This document shows, piece by piece, positions 1 to 8,158 of a stretch of 49,740 nt of DNA. Position 1 is the first letter of the stretch. Each line of letters opens with the position of its first letter. This stretch comes from AC2028 sp002373595 (GTDB taxonomy: Bacteria > Bacillota > Clostridia > Lachnospirales > Lachnospiraceae). Below the pieces are notes generated by a model. The model was not told where the DNA came from and made no database searches. It worked only from the letters and a program-made list of their open reading frames with translations. Location of the stretch: NCBI GenBank assembly GCA_946616365.1, contig CAMOIX010000017.1, positions 1-49,740 on the forward strand, written 5' to 3'. A program made the translations under genes and the position numbers.

Positions 1-29
1 AAAAAAGCACCGGCAGTGCCGATGCTTTT
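1..29 (-). terminator. Intrinsic terminator after the Nudix gene
   Basis: The sequence forms a hairpin with arms AAAAGCA/TGCTTTT and CGGCA/TGCCG around one-base mismatches. Read on the minus strand it ends in a T6 run, as expected for a rho-independent terminator 15 bases after the stop of the Nudix gene. The A-rich other flank could let it work in both directions. Confidence 0.75.
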
Positions 30-44
30 GATCCGTAAACAGTT

Positions 45-584
45 TTACAGTGCGTACTTGGTGGCGTAGCCGAGGATGCCGCAGATAGTCTTGGAATCCT
101 GGATCTTGCCGGAGAGGATCATCTGCTTAAGTTCCGAAAGCGTGTAGCATTCGACATTTACAAATTCATCCTCATCGAGATGCTGGTCTCCGCGGCGCTT
201 CAGATCCTTAGCCACATAGATGCCTATCCTCTCATTGCAGAAAGCGACCGTGGTATAGATCGTCGTGAGGTACTCCATCTCGCCTGCGATATAGCCGGTC
301 TCCTCCTCGAGTTCGCGCCTCGCGCAATCCTCCATAGGCTCATTGCGGCTGTTAAGTCCGCCTGCAGGTATCTCTATCGTCTCACGCTCAAGCGCATTTC
401 GATACTGGCGGACCATGATGAGCTTTCCGTCCTCTCTCACCGCCACACATGCTGCAGCGCCCTTGTGATCGATCAGGTCCCACTTCGCGGTATGTCCGTT
501 CGGGATCTGCATCGTATCCTGATAGTAATCTATTATCGCTCCCTTGTGGATCAGTTCGCGATCAAGCCTCTTTATCTCTTCCAT
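45..584 (-). CDS. Nudix hydrolase, ADP-ribose pyrophosphatase type
   Basis: This 179-residue protein belongs to the ADP-ribose pyrophosphatase branch of the Nudix family, which hydrolyses ADP-ribose and related nucleoside diphosphate derivatives to AMP and a phosphosugar in the cytosol. A complete Nudix box (G-x5-E-x7-REL-x-EE-x-GY) lies at about residues 75-97, with the paired glutamates that bind magnesium. The N-terminal strand region with 'DYYQDTMQIPNG' and the conserved 'VRQYR' before the box are typical of the NudF/YqkG group. It lies 24 bases after the aminotransferase gene on the same strand, so the two are probably cotranscribed. Exact substrate is inferred. Confidence 0.88.
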   Translation of the reverse strand: MEEIKRLDRELIHKGAIIDYYQDTMQIPNGHTAKWDLIDHKGAAACVAVREDGKLIMVRQYRNALERETIEIPAGGLNSRNEPMEDCARRELEEETGYIAGEMEYLTTIYTTVAFCNERIGIYVAKDLKRRGDQHLDEDEFVNVECYTLSELKQMILSGKIQDSKTICGILGYATKYAL

Positions 585-608
585 TGCCTTCTCCGTGATG
601 TATGGATC

Positions 609-1904
609 TTACTTCTGCGCTGCGAGATGTCTGGCACTTACAAGCTTAACGCAGAGAGCAAAGAGCTCTGCTGCCTGTGACATTTCCTCCGGGCTGGGGA
701 ATGAAGGTGCGATACGGATATTGGAATCATCCGGATCCTTGCCGTAAGGGAATGTAGCGCCCGCTCCGGTGAGGGTTACTCCCGCTTCCTTACATGCTGC
801 TACGATCTCCTTTGCACATCCCTTCATCGCATTGAAAGAAATGAAATATCCGCCGTTCGGCTTGGTCCACTCGCCGATGCCGAGACCGCCGAGCTCCTTC
901 TCGAGGATATCGAGAGTTGCCACAAACTTAGGTCTCATGATGGCTGCATGCTTTTTCATATGAGCCTTTACGCCATCGATATTCTTAAGATAGCGCACAT
1001 GGCGAAGCTGATTTACCTTATCGAATCCGATCGTGCGGATGGTCATCGACTTTCTGATATTGTCGAGGTTAGTCTTGGATGATGCAAGTCCCGATATACC
1101 CGCTCCGGAGAAAGTGATCTTGGAGGTCGAGCAGAACTCGAGTACGAGGTCCGGATTGCCGGCCTTCTCACACTCGGAGATGATATCGAGGATCTTGTCC
1201 TGCTTCTCGGGCTCATCGTAAAGATCATGCACGGTGTATGCATTGTCCCAGTAGATCCTGAAATCGGGGGCTGCGGGCTTAAGATTTGCAAAGCGCCTTA
1301 CGGTCTCATCCGAGTAGGATACGCCCTGAGGATTCGAATACTTGGGCACGCACCAGATACCCTTTACATAGGGATCCGATGATACATACTTCTCTACAAG
1401 GTCCATATCGGGGCCCGTGGATGACATAGGGATATTGATCATCTCCACGCCGAAATGCTCGGTTATAGCGAAATGCCTGTCATAACCGGGTACGGGGCAG
1501 AGGAATTTAACAGGCTTATCGAGTTTGCACCAAGGGGTGTTTCCGTTCACGCCATGAGTAAATGATCTCGATACAGCGTCAAACATGATGGAAAGGCTCG
1601 CATTTCCGCATACGATGACATTCTCCTGCTTAGTGCCCATGATCTCCGCAAGGAGTCTCTTGGCCTCGGGGATACCGTCCATCATACCGTAGTTTCTGAC
1701 CTCTCCGCCGTCCTCCGAGTGCATATCGCTCGAAGAATCAAGCACATCGAGGAAATCCATCTGCATATCGAGCTGTGCTACTCCCGGCTTACCTCTGGAC
1801 ATATCAAGCTTAAGCCCCTTGCTCTTAGCCTCGGCATACTGCTTTTCAAGGTCTGCGAGCAGGGCGTTCAATTCGTCTTTGGACATCTCTGAATAAGGTT
1901 TCAT
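609..1904 (-). CDS. Aspartate aminotransferase, class I subgroup Ib (Asp_aminotransf family)
   Basis: A pyridoxal-phosphate aminotransferase of 431 residues. The early motif 'SRGKPGVAQLD', the segment 'VRNYGMMDGIPEAKRLL' and the PLP-lysine motif 'SKITFSGAGISG' match the family typified by Corynebacterium and Lactobacillus AspT, which interconverts aspartate and 2-oxoglutarate with oxaloacetate and glutamate. I chose the ATG at 1904 because GGAGGAG lies 8 bases upstream; a longer reading would start at 1940 without such a site. The C-terminal 'IRIAPSFPSPEEM' carries the conserved arginine that binds the substrate carboxylate. The family call is firm; aspartate as preferred substrate is inferred. 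Confidence 0.85.
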   Translation of the reverse strand: MKPYSEMSKDELNALLADLEKQYAEAKSKGLKLDMSRGKPGVAQLDMQMDFLDVLDSSSDMHSEDGGEVRNYGMMDGIPEAKRLLAEIMGTKQENVIVCGNASLSIMFDAVSRSFTHGVNGNTPWCKLDKPVKFLCPVPGYDRHFAITEHFGVEMINIPMSSTGPDMDLVEKYVSSDPYVKGIWCVPKYSNPQGVSYSDETVRRFANLKPAAPDFRIYWDNAYTVHDLYDEPEKQDKILDIISECEKAGNPDLVLEFCSTSKITFSGAGISGLASSKTNLDNIRKSMTIRTIGFDKVNQLRHVRYLKNIDGVKAHMKKHAAIMRPKFVATLDILEKELGGLGIGEWTKPNGGYFISFNAMKGCAKEIVAACKEAGVTLTGAGATFPYGKDPDDSNIRIAPSFPSPEEMSQAAELFALCVKLVSARHLAAQK

Positions 1905-1955
1905 GTCTAAAAATCTCCTCCATTGCATAATCGTATACAATAATGCACTCGGTAT

Positions 1956-1984
1956 ATGATACTATATGAAACCCTTATTGTAAA
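1956..1984 (-). promoter_or_regulatory. Promoter of the aminotransferase-Nudix operon
   Basis: On the minus strand TTTACA (1979-1984) is followed after 17 bases by TATCAT (1956-1961). The predicted start leaves a leader of about 45 bases before the ATG at 1904. Confidence 0.55.
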
Positions 1985-2015
1985 GAATGAGATTTATTCA
2001 GTATAGGGAAAACGG

Positions 2016-3086
2016 TCAGACTTTCTCGTTTTGATTGTGAATCTCAGGATCTTCGTACTTGTCCATAAAGTATCTGCCGAGTTTTACTTTTTCGTCGGCA
2101 AATTTAACACTTCCAAGTTCGGTAAATACACTTACGACCTTTTTGAATCTCAGATCGGTAAAGAAATTAAAGATCTCCATGGGGACAGTTTTGTCGAACT
2201 TACAAACATCCCCAAAACATTTATCATAATCCAGTTCATCCCTGGGATGAATCTTGAAAAACACCCTTCCTTCCTTGGAATATTCCTCATAGAGATCTCT
2301 GAACAACCTCTCGCGGACATCAAGAGCGCACAGCGGCTCGGTAAGGATCAGAATATTATCCCTGCTGCCGGAAGTATTGTTTATCTCTCTCCTCATCCTA
2401 TCTATGTCTTTAACGAACACACGGATCAGTATATCCTTTTGTTCCTCCGTAACAGATTCCTCCAGCTGCTTTCTGGGGACCTCTTTATACTTATAAAAAG
2501 GATGCTTTATGACAGAGAGGTCATTGACCTCCATATCATCGCAGTACTTGCTGTATCCATCCTGCATAAAGATGAGATTCAGTTTCATACTGAAAAACTT
2601 CTTTACCCCGAAATGCCCTTTGTTGGTATATAAAGCCATAACATACCCGCCAAGGTAATTCAGTCCGTCCTCAACTGCATGGTAATGGATGCGATTCTTA
2701 TTAAGGTAATATCCTATCGGATCTCCATCGCAGAACACCCATATATCATCATACTTTTTGAAATCTACCGGAACGAACTCAGCCTGTAATTTTGCAAACT
2801 TCGAGGTAAAAACGATCCTGGAAAACATATTTACAACTATGTTTCCCCTGTCTTTCTTCCATTTTTCGAGTTCAGGAAATTCTTTTTCCGTTTTCTCGTC
2901 ATACTCAAACACTTCAGAAAATATACCGCTTTGAAGTATACGTTCCTTTATATCGCCGAAATCATTTGACATTCTGCTCAGCACAACCGATGCATTGCCT
3001 TTTTCATCCGTCGGCAAAGAGAACTCTTTCAAAAATGAAATATATAAATGATAGAAGGTGTGGCAGACATATATCCTTTTACTCAT
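2016..3086 (-). CDS. Sialyltransferase-like glycosyltransferase (GT52-like)
   Basis: This 356-residue protein has no signal peptide. It resembles bacterial sialyl/polysialyltransferases of the GT52 type: an N-terminal 'CHTFYHLYIS' nucleotide-fold start, an acidic-acidic-Gly motif (EDG at 139-141, followed by NYLGG), an HP motif (KIHPRD, His280-Pro281) and a late Ser-rich 'VFTELGSVKF'. These motifs bind the CMP-activated donor and provide the general base in related enzymes. Its place beside genes for CMP-activated nonulosonic acid suggests that it transfers that sugar to a surface glycan or protein. No Shine-Dalgarno precedes the ATG, which sits 7 bases after a TATAAT. Family assignment is by motif only and remains moderate. 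Confidence 0.6.
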   Translation of the reverse strand: MSKRIYVCHTFYHLYISFLKEFSLPTDEKGNASVVLSRMSNDFGDIKERILQSGIFSEVFEYDEKTEKEFPELEKWKKDRGNIVVNMFSRIVFTSKFAKLQAEFVPVDFKKYDDIWVFCDGDPIGYYLNKNRIHYHAVEDGLNYLGGYVMALYTNKGHFGVKKFFSMKLNLIFMQDGYSKYCDDMEVNDLSVIKHPFYKYKEVPRKQLEESVTEEQKDILIRVFVKDIDRMRREINNTSGSRDNILILTEPLCALDVRERLFRDLYEEYSKEGRVFFKIHPRDELDYDKCFGDVCKFDKTVPMEIFNFFTDLRFKKVVSVFTELGSVKFADEKVKLGRYFMDKYEDPEIHNQNEKV

Positions 3087-3093
3087 AGACCGA

Positions 3094-3099
3094 ATTATA
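3094..3099 (-). promoter_or_regulatory. -10 element abutting the glycosyltransferase start
   Basis: TATAAT on the minus strand ends 7 bases before the ATG at 3086, so transcription would begin at or next to the start codon. The -35 region is weak (TTTTAA at about 17 bases). No ribosome site is visible between the two. Confidence 0.4.
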
Positions 3100-3169
3100 C
3101 TATAATTTTCATACTATTAAAATAAGCGAAAAAAAGATATAATGAATATCGTTGAAAGAGGTATTATCC

Positions 3170-4219
3170 GTGAATAAAACAATCTTAATCGGAAACAAAG
3201 AAGTATCATCCGCTTCCCCTTATATCATTGCTGAGATGTCTGCCAATCATCTGCAGGATCTTGGACGTGCAAAAAGGATCATACTCGCCGCAAAAGAATC
3301 AGGGGCCGATGCTATCAAACTTCAGACCTACACTCCCGATACGATAACTCTGGATGTACATAACAGTGAATTCCTCTGCACTCCCGGAAGTCCCTGGGAA
3401 GGCATGAATCTGCACGATCTCTATAAGACAGCATACACTCCCTGGGAATGGCATGCCGAGCTTTTTGCTTATGCGAAGGAAGTCGGGATTGATTGTTTCT
3501 CATCCCCTTTCGATATGACTGCGGTAGACTTTTTGAGTCAATTCGATCCTCCGGCTTACAAAATCGCTTCATTTGAGATTAACGATATTCCGCTTATAGA
3601 GAAGGTAGCAAAAGAGAAAAAGCCTGTCATAATGTCAACCGGCATTGCAGAACTGGCGGACATTGAACTCGCCATAGAGACATGTCTAAAAGCCGGAAAC
3701 GATAATATCGTTCTCTTAAAATGCGTATCAGAATACCCTACTCCTTATGACGAGTTAAACCTGCGAACCATACCGGATATGGTCGAAAGATTCAAATGTG
3801 TGACAGGACTCTCCGATCACTCTATGGGAAGCGCCATTCCCGTAGCGGGAGTCGCACTCGGCGCGGCAGTTATCGAAAAGCATCTGACTCTCTCGAGAGC
3901 TGACGGCGGTCCCGACGGATCATTCTCTATGGAACCCGCCGAGTTTAAGACAATGGTGACGGATATCGGACATATCGTAAGCGGACTTGGAAAAGTAACT
4001 TACGAACTGACCGAAAAACAAAAAAACAGTCGTGGAAGATCCCGTTCTTTATATGTATCTGCGGATATCAAAAAAGGAGAAGTCTTCACTCCCGATAATA
4101 TCAAGTCCGTTCGTCCGGGATACGGTCTCCACACTAAACACTATTATGAAATCCTCGGACGCGAAGCTCAGTGCGACCTTGCAAAAGGCACCGCGCTCAA
4201 ATGGGAATATATCAAATAA
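3170..4219 (+). CDS. pseI: Pseudaminic acid synthase
   Basis: PseI condenses a 2,4-diacetamido-trideoxy-altrose with phosphoenolpyruvate to make pseudaminic acid, a nine-carbon sialic-acid-like sugar. The protein (349 residues) shows the NeuB-type TIM barrel with 'PYIIAEMSANH', 'AIKLQTYTPDTIT', 'CFSSPFDMTAVDFL' and 'GLSDHS', then a C-terminal SAF antifreeze-like domain from about residue 285 ('SRGRSRSLYVSADIKKGE'). The 'AEMSANH' and 'LQTYTPDTIT' forms point to PseI rather than NeuB or LegI. The start is the GTG at 3170, which has AGAGG 8 bases upstream and follows a TATAAT at 3138-3143; a TTG at 3152 is less likely. Legionaminic acid synthase is the main alternative. Confidence 0.87.
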   Translation: MNKTILIGNKEVSSASPYIIAEMSANHLQDLGRAKRIILAAKESGADAIKLQTYTPDTITLDVHNSEFLCTPGSPWEGMNLHDLYKTAYTPWEWHAELFAYAKEVGIDCFSSPFDMTAVDFLSQFDPPAYKIASFEINDIPLIEKVAKEKKPVIMSTGIAELADIELAIETCLKAGNDNIVLLKCVSEYPTPYDELNLRTIPDMVERFKCVTGLSDHSMGSAIPVAGVALGAAVIEKHLTLSRADGGPDGSFSMEPAEFKTMVTDIGHIVSGLGKVTYELTEKQKNSRGRSRSLYVSADIKKGEVFTPDNIKSVRPGYGLHTKHYYEILGREAQCDLAKGTALKWEYIK

Positions 4220-4224
4220 AAAGT

Positions 4225-5181
4225 ATGAACGTATTACTGTTAAGTATAGGAGCTAAATATTCTCTTGTAGGCTTTTTCAGATCCCCCGAATCAGGATTTG
4301 ACAAAATCGTAACTACCGATTGCAGCGAATATGCTGCCGGCTTGTATAATTCCGACGTTCATTACGTCACTCCCAGGATGGACGACCACGATTATATCCC
4401 CACTCTTCTGGACATCTGCACACGCGAGGATATTAATGTCATAATCCCTCTCCGCGAGGACGAGCTTCTTTTTATGTCGGACAAGCGTGATGTTTTCGGA
4501 AGCCATGGCATTACTCTTATGCTCTCCTCCGCAGAATTCATACAGGCATGCAAGGACAAATATCTCTTTTACAACGAACTTAAAAAGGCCGGAATCCCGG
4601 TTGTCCCCACCTATCTGTATGGAACCGATACCGATAAAATTTCGAATCTTCAGCTTCCTTTGTATGCTAAGCCTCGCTATGGAGCAGCCAGCATAGGGAA
4701 CATCAAAACATCATCAAGAGAATTCCTTGACGCATATATAAAAGAATGTAACGAAGAGTTTGTCGTCCAGCCTTATATCTCAGGTGATGAATTCGGTGTC
4801 GATGTATATGTCGATCTTTTGTCACATGAGATCATTCAGATATTCATCAAGAAAAAACTGAGCATGAAATCCGGAGAGACTGAAAAATCAGTTTCAGTCA
4901 AAAATGATCATATAGTCAGCCTTGTACAAAAGGTCGTCGATCGATTCTCTCCTGTCGGAGTCCTTGATATGGACGTACTGTTCTGCAACGGTGAATACAA
5001 AATACTTGAGATTAATCCCCGCTTCGGCGGCGGATATCCTCATGCTTTTTCATGCGGTGTGAACTACCCCTTATATATCTCAAACAATGCTCGAGACAAA
5101 AAAAATACCCCCTGCATTGGAGATTATGCAGAGGGCATTGTCGCTATGAAGTATACCAAAACACTCACTTTAGACAATTAG
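4225..5181 (+). CDS. ATP-grasp carboxylate-amine ligase-like protein
   Basis: A 318-residue ATP-grasp enzyme like the small carbamoyl-phosphate-synthase-type ligases. An N-terminal Rossmann-like domain ('NVLLLSIGAKYSLVGFF') precedes the ATP-grasp core with 'LPLYAKPRYGAASIG', 'FVVQPYISGDEFGVDVYVD' and the magnesium-binding 'KILEINPRFGGGYPHAF'. It begins 5 bases after the pseI stop and is surely cotranscribed with it. Such ligases couple an amino acid or other acid to an amine with ATP; here it may decorate the nonulosonic acid or its acceptor, which is inference from position. The start at 4225 follows the conserved N-terminus; no strong ribosome site is visible, so coupling to pseI is likely. 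Confidence 0.75.
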   Translation: MNVLLLSIGAKYSLVGFFRSPESGFDKIVTTDCSEYAAGLYNSDVHYVTPRMDDHDYIPTLLDICTREDINVIIPLREDELLFMSDKRDVFGSHGITLMLSSAEFIQACKDKYLFYNELKKAGIPVVPTYLYGTDTDKISNLQLPLYAKPRYGAASIGNIKTSSREFLDAYIKECNEEFVVQPYISGDEFGVDVYVDLLSHEIIQIFIKKKLSMKSGETEKSVSVKNDHIVSLVQKVVDRFSPVGVLDMDVLFCNGEYKILEINPRFGGGYPHAFSCGVNYPLYISNNARDKKNTPCIGDYAEGIVAMKYTKTLTLDN

Positions 5182-5183
5182 GA

Positions 5184-6272
5184 TCACTTTTTATTCTTCT
5201 CATACTCTCTCAGTACACTGCATATGTATTCCATTTCCTTCTCACCGTATCTCTGATCGCAGGGAATTGTTATGCAATGTCTCGATAGGTATGCACTGTC
5301 TTTAAACATCTCTGTCGCATCGTTAGGTTTCCAGTGAACATTTGAATACACGTCATTTGCTATGAGATGCGAAAGAAGTGAATCTCTGTCTTCGGTCAGT
5401 ATAAACATGCCCATCGGTATCATTCCTTCACTGCGCCTTCCCGGCAGCGTAATGAATGACATACTTTTAAGCATTTCATAAAGCATATCATAATTCTTAC
5501 GTCTTCTTGCTATCACAGCATCCACATCCACGGATGAGAGCAGGTTAATCGATATATCCGACATATTCCTGATCGTATAATCAGAGAAAAGAGATTCATT
5601 CCCTTTGTCGGAATACTTTAGAAATTCTTTTTTATCATACTTATCCGGCGACTCAAGATATAATGATTTCATCAATTGAGCGGTCAGATAATAAAGCGAA
5701 TAATCATATGCCGCATTATCTTTTTCTGCTTTCTCAAGAGAAGATCCCGAAGCGATAAAAGCCCCATCCGGAATAGGAAACCACTTCCTGAGGCTTCCCA
5801 ATACAACATCTCCTACCCCAAAGCAATCCCTGCTCTCCGACAAAAGCGACATCGTAATATCTTCAAAAACCGTGACGCCCTTATCCTTTAATTTCGAAAC
5901 AAACTCTGCCTCTTCATCGGGTATGGCATATCCAAAATATTGCATCAGATAAAAAATATCACCCTTAACAATCGAGCAATCGTTAAGAAATGCCATATTC
6001 AGTCTCAATTCACAATCTATCGGATAGTACTCAATTTCACATCCGGCTCTCTTTACCGCATCAGTAACGGAAGCGCAGATAAATGAAGGTATCCATACTT
6101 TACCTTTACGCCCGTTTGCTTTAAACCAGCTCTCTATTGCAGATCTGCCCGTATTAAAGAAATCGATATCCCACGCTTTTCCTTTCATGAAAGGCAGCAC
6201 GAAGGAATCCTGTTTCGTACCATGCGCAAAGAGGTCTTCGATATGTATCTCGAATATGCTTCCTATCTCCAT
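5184..6272 (-). CDS. DegT/DnrJ-like PLP-dependent aminotransferase, divergent
   Basis: This 362-residue protein looks like a fold-type I aminotransferase distantly related to the DegT/DnrJ/EryC1 sugar aminotransferases. Supporting segments are 'FFNTGRSAIESWF' near the start, 'VWIPSFICASVTDAV', the acidic cofactor-binding 'VFEDITMSL', and 'LGSLRKWFPIPDGAFI', whose lysine is the likely Schiff-base residue. It is not a standard PseC. Its ATG overlaps the pseG stop as TAATG, so it is translationally coupled to pseG. It ends 2 bases from the converging ATP-grasp gene. It may modify the sugar or its precursor, but substrate and even amino transfer itself are inferred. Confidence 0.6.
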   Translation of the reverse strand: MEIGSIFEIHIEDLFAHGTKQDSFVLPFMKGKAWDIDFFNTGRSAIESWFKANGRKGKVWIPSFICASVTDAVKRAGCEIEYYPIDCELRLNMAFLNDCSIVKGDIFYLMQYFGYAIPDEEAEFVSKLKDKGVTVFEDITMSLLSESRDCFGVGDVVLGSLRKWFPIPDGAFIASGSSLEKAEKDNAAYDYSLYYLTAQLMKSLYLESPDKYDKKEFLKYSDKGNESLFSDYTIRNMSDISINLLSSVDVDAVIARRRKNYDMLYEMLKSMSFITLPGRRSEGMIPMGMFILTEDRDSLLSHLIANDVYSNVHWKPNDATEMFKDSAYLSRHCITIPCDQRYGEKEMEYICSVLREYEKNKK

Positions 6273-7303
6273 TATCTTCTCCCGGTTATCTCGGCAAAGA
6301 TCCTGTCTGCTCCTTTGCCATCTATATATGACGACGACTTTGCGCTCATATTCTTTCTCTGTTCTGTATCGGATATCAACTCATCAAAACAGATTTTTAC
6401 GTTTTCCCAAAAATCAGGATTGCCAGCATGTCCGGCATATCGTATCATTTTTCTTTCATTCATAACCCCAAGTCCCGGAACCTGATCCTCCGCCACAGCT
6501 ATGCCTATGGTCGGAACCCCTGAAACCGCAAGTTCCAATACCGTCGTCCCGCCTGCGCTTATTGCCAGATCAGACTCTTGCATCAGTTCCGCCATATTCT
6601 GTGCATTGCGGATCACTTTGGTGTTACTGTATTTCGAACACTCTGATTCGAGTTCGTCATAATGTATATTGCAGCTTCCGGAAACAAAAGTAAAATCCAT
6701 GTCGGCAAATGTACCGGAATCGGAAATCCTTTTGAGAAACTCAGTCATAAAATTATACCCATCGCTGCCGCCTGTAGTAACAAGGATTTTTTTAACTTTA
6801 TCCTTTACTATATAATCATATCCCCTAAACTCATTTCGTATGGGAGTGTACTCAGGTCCGATCAACAGATTAGTGGCGGTTTCGGAATAGAGATCCTGTA
6901 TATATCCTTTATCACAAGCTATATTCTCATTTATCAGATAATCCGTATCAAGCCTGTTTCTTGTACTGTTTATGCAGATAAGTGGGGCACCTTTCTTTAA
7001 TTCGGTGAGATAATCATTTCCCGCGAGGAAACTGTCTACGAGGATATAATCGGCTTTGTTGTCTATAAGAATGCCGGCAATCTCCTGTGCTTCCGCAATA
7101 CTTTTTTCATCATACGGATGATTGATCTCTATAACACTGTAACCACGTCTTTCAAAGATATCATGAGCAGCCGGTGCCGAAGTAATATATGTGCATTCAT
7201 AACCATTTTTTTTGAATGCATCAGCTATGGTCATTGAGCGCATGATATGACCGAGACCTATCTTTTCATTTCCGTCTGCTCTTATGAATAGTCTGCCGTT
7301 CAT
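6272..7303 (-). CDS. pseG: UDP-2,4-diacetamido-2,4,6-trideoxy-altropyranose hydrolase
   Basis: PseG cleaves UDP from the 2,4-diacetamido altrose sugar and so makes the substrate of PseI. The 343-residue protein has the GT-B-like fold of the family. The N-terminal 'RADGNEKIGLGHIMRS' holds the conserved GxGH motif with the catalytic histidine (His19), and the C-terminal half has 'ILVTTGGSD' and 'DLAISAGGTTVLEL', the nucleotide-binding region. It starts 23 bases after pseF and its stop overlaps the next gene. It acts in the cytosol directly upstream of PseI in the pathway. Confidence 0.85.
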   Translation of the reverse strand: MNGRLFIRADGNEKIGLGHIMRSMTIADAFKKNGYECTYITSAPAAHDIFERRGYSVIEINHPYDEKSIAEAQEIAGILIDNKADYILVDSFLAGNDYLTELKKGAPLICINSTRNRLDTDYLINENIACDKGYIQDLYSETATNLLIGPEYTPIRNEFRGYDYIVKDKVKKILVTTGGSDGYNFMTEFLKRISDSGTFADMDFTFVSGSCNIHYDELESECSKYSNTKVIRNAQNMAELMQESDLAISAGGTTVLELAVSGVPTIGIAVAEDQVPGLGVMNERKMIRYAGHAGNPDFWENVKICFDELISDTEQRKNMSAKSSSYIDGKGADRIFAEITGRR

Positions 7304-7326
7304 CTTCTCCGGTCCGTTTCTTTTGC

Positions 7327-8022
7327 TTATTCCCTATTCTGCAAATATCCGTATTTTATCTCTGCAAGTTTCCAGTCTTCGATATTGTCTATATCCTGGA
7401 CTCGCAGCCCCGACAAGATCACGGGATATTTATTGTCAACAATATTCCCACCAAGTTCGATAAATCTTTTTACATTGTATGAATAGAACTGTCCGGCATC
7501 ATGATAGAGTTTTTCGAGATCCTGTGATCTGGTCTCCGAATACTCTTTGTATTTAAACTCGATCATCCCCTTATCATCCATGTGATAGCATCTTTGCGGC
7601 GGGTATGAAAATTCAGTTACACTGAGGACTTCGTCGGGATTATTCTCCTCCATTATCTTTCCCGCCTGAATCAGATCTTCCGGCAAGATAAAAGGTGCTG
7701 TCGGATAAATGCAGAATACACAATCAAATTCACGTCCCTGCTCCTTATACTTTCGAAGGACTTCAAGGATAACCTGATTGGTAGTTGCATAGTCGTCCGA
7801 GGTCTCACTGCTTCTCATAAAAGGGATCTTTGCACCGTACTTTGCTGCGACATCTGCGATCTCATCGGAATCGGTCGAGACCATTACCTCATCAAATATT
7901 CCGGCTTTCATAGCTGCTTCAATCGAATACGCAATGATCGGTTTTCCGCAAAATTCCTTTATATTTTTTCCGGGGATTCTCTTGCTCCCGCCTCTTGCCG
8001 GAATAATGACCAAAGATCTCAT
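7327..8022 (-). CDS. pseF: Pseudaminic acid cytidylyltransferase
   Basis: PseF activates pseudaminic acid with CTP to CMP-pseudaminic acid, the donor for glycosyltransferases. The 231-residue protein begins with the CMP-NeuAc synthetase motif 'IPARGGSKRIPGKN', followed by 'STDSDEIADVA', 'FIYPTAPF'-type 'CIYPTAPFI' and the late 'VQDIDNIEDWKLAE', which together are characteristic of PseF and NeuA. Linkage to PseG and PseI favours PseF. GGAAAGGAA lies upstream of the ATG. It is the first gene of the pseF-pseG-aminotransferase operon. Confidence 0.85.
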   Translation of the reverse strand: MRSLVIIPARGGSKRIPGKNIKEFCGKPIIAYSIEAAMKAGIFDEVMVSTDSDEIADVAAKYGAKIPFMRSSETSDDYATTNQVILEVLRKYKEQGREFDCVFCIYPTAPFILPEDLIQAGKIMEENNPDEVLSVTEFSYPPQRCYHMDDKGMIEFKYKEYSETRSQDLEKLYHDAGQFYSYNVKRFIELGGNIVDNKYPVILSGLRVQDIDNIEDWKLAEIKYGYLQNRE

Positions 8023-8060
8023 ATTTTTCGTTCCTTTCCATCATTTTCAGTGTCATTCGT

Positions 8061-8089
8061 ATACTAACAAAGAGGAATAAAAAAGTCAA
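8061..8089 (-). promoter_or_regulatory. Promoter of the pseF operon, overlapping the rny terminator tail
   Basis: On the minus strand TTGACT (8084-8089) and TAGTAT (8061-8066) are 17 bases apart. The -35 element lies inside the T-rich tail that follows the rny terminator hairpin. The leader to the ATG at 8022 would be about 30 bases. Confidence 0.6.
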
Positions 8090-8090
8090 A

Positions 8091-8118
8091 AAAACGGGAT
8101 GTCCCGAGGGACATCCCG
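8091..8118 (-). terminator. Intrinsic terminator of rny
   Basis: Arms CGGGATGTCCC (8095-8105) and GGGACATCCCG (8108-8118) make an 11-bp perfect stem. On the minus strand it is followed by a T7 run, then GAC and T6. It sits 41 bases after the rny stop. Confidence 0.9.
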
Positions 8119-8158
8119 AATTCTTTGTCGTTATGAAATTTTGCTTTGGAACCCGGAG

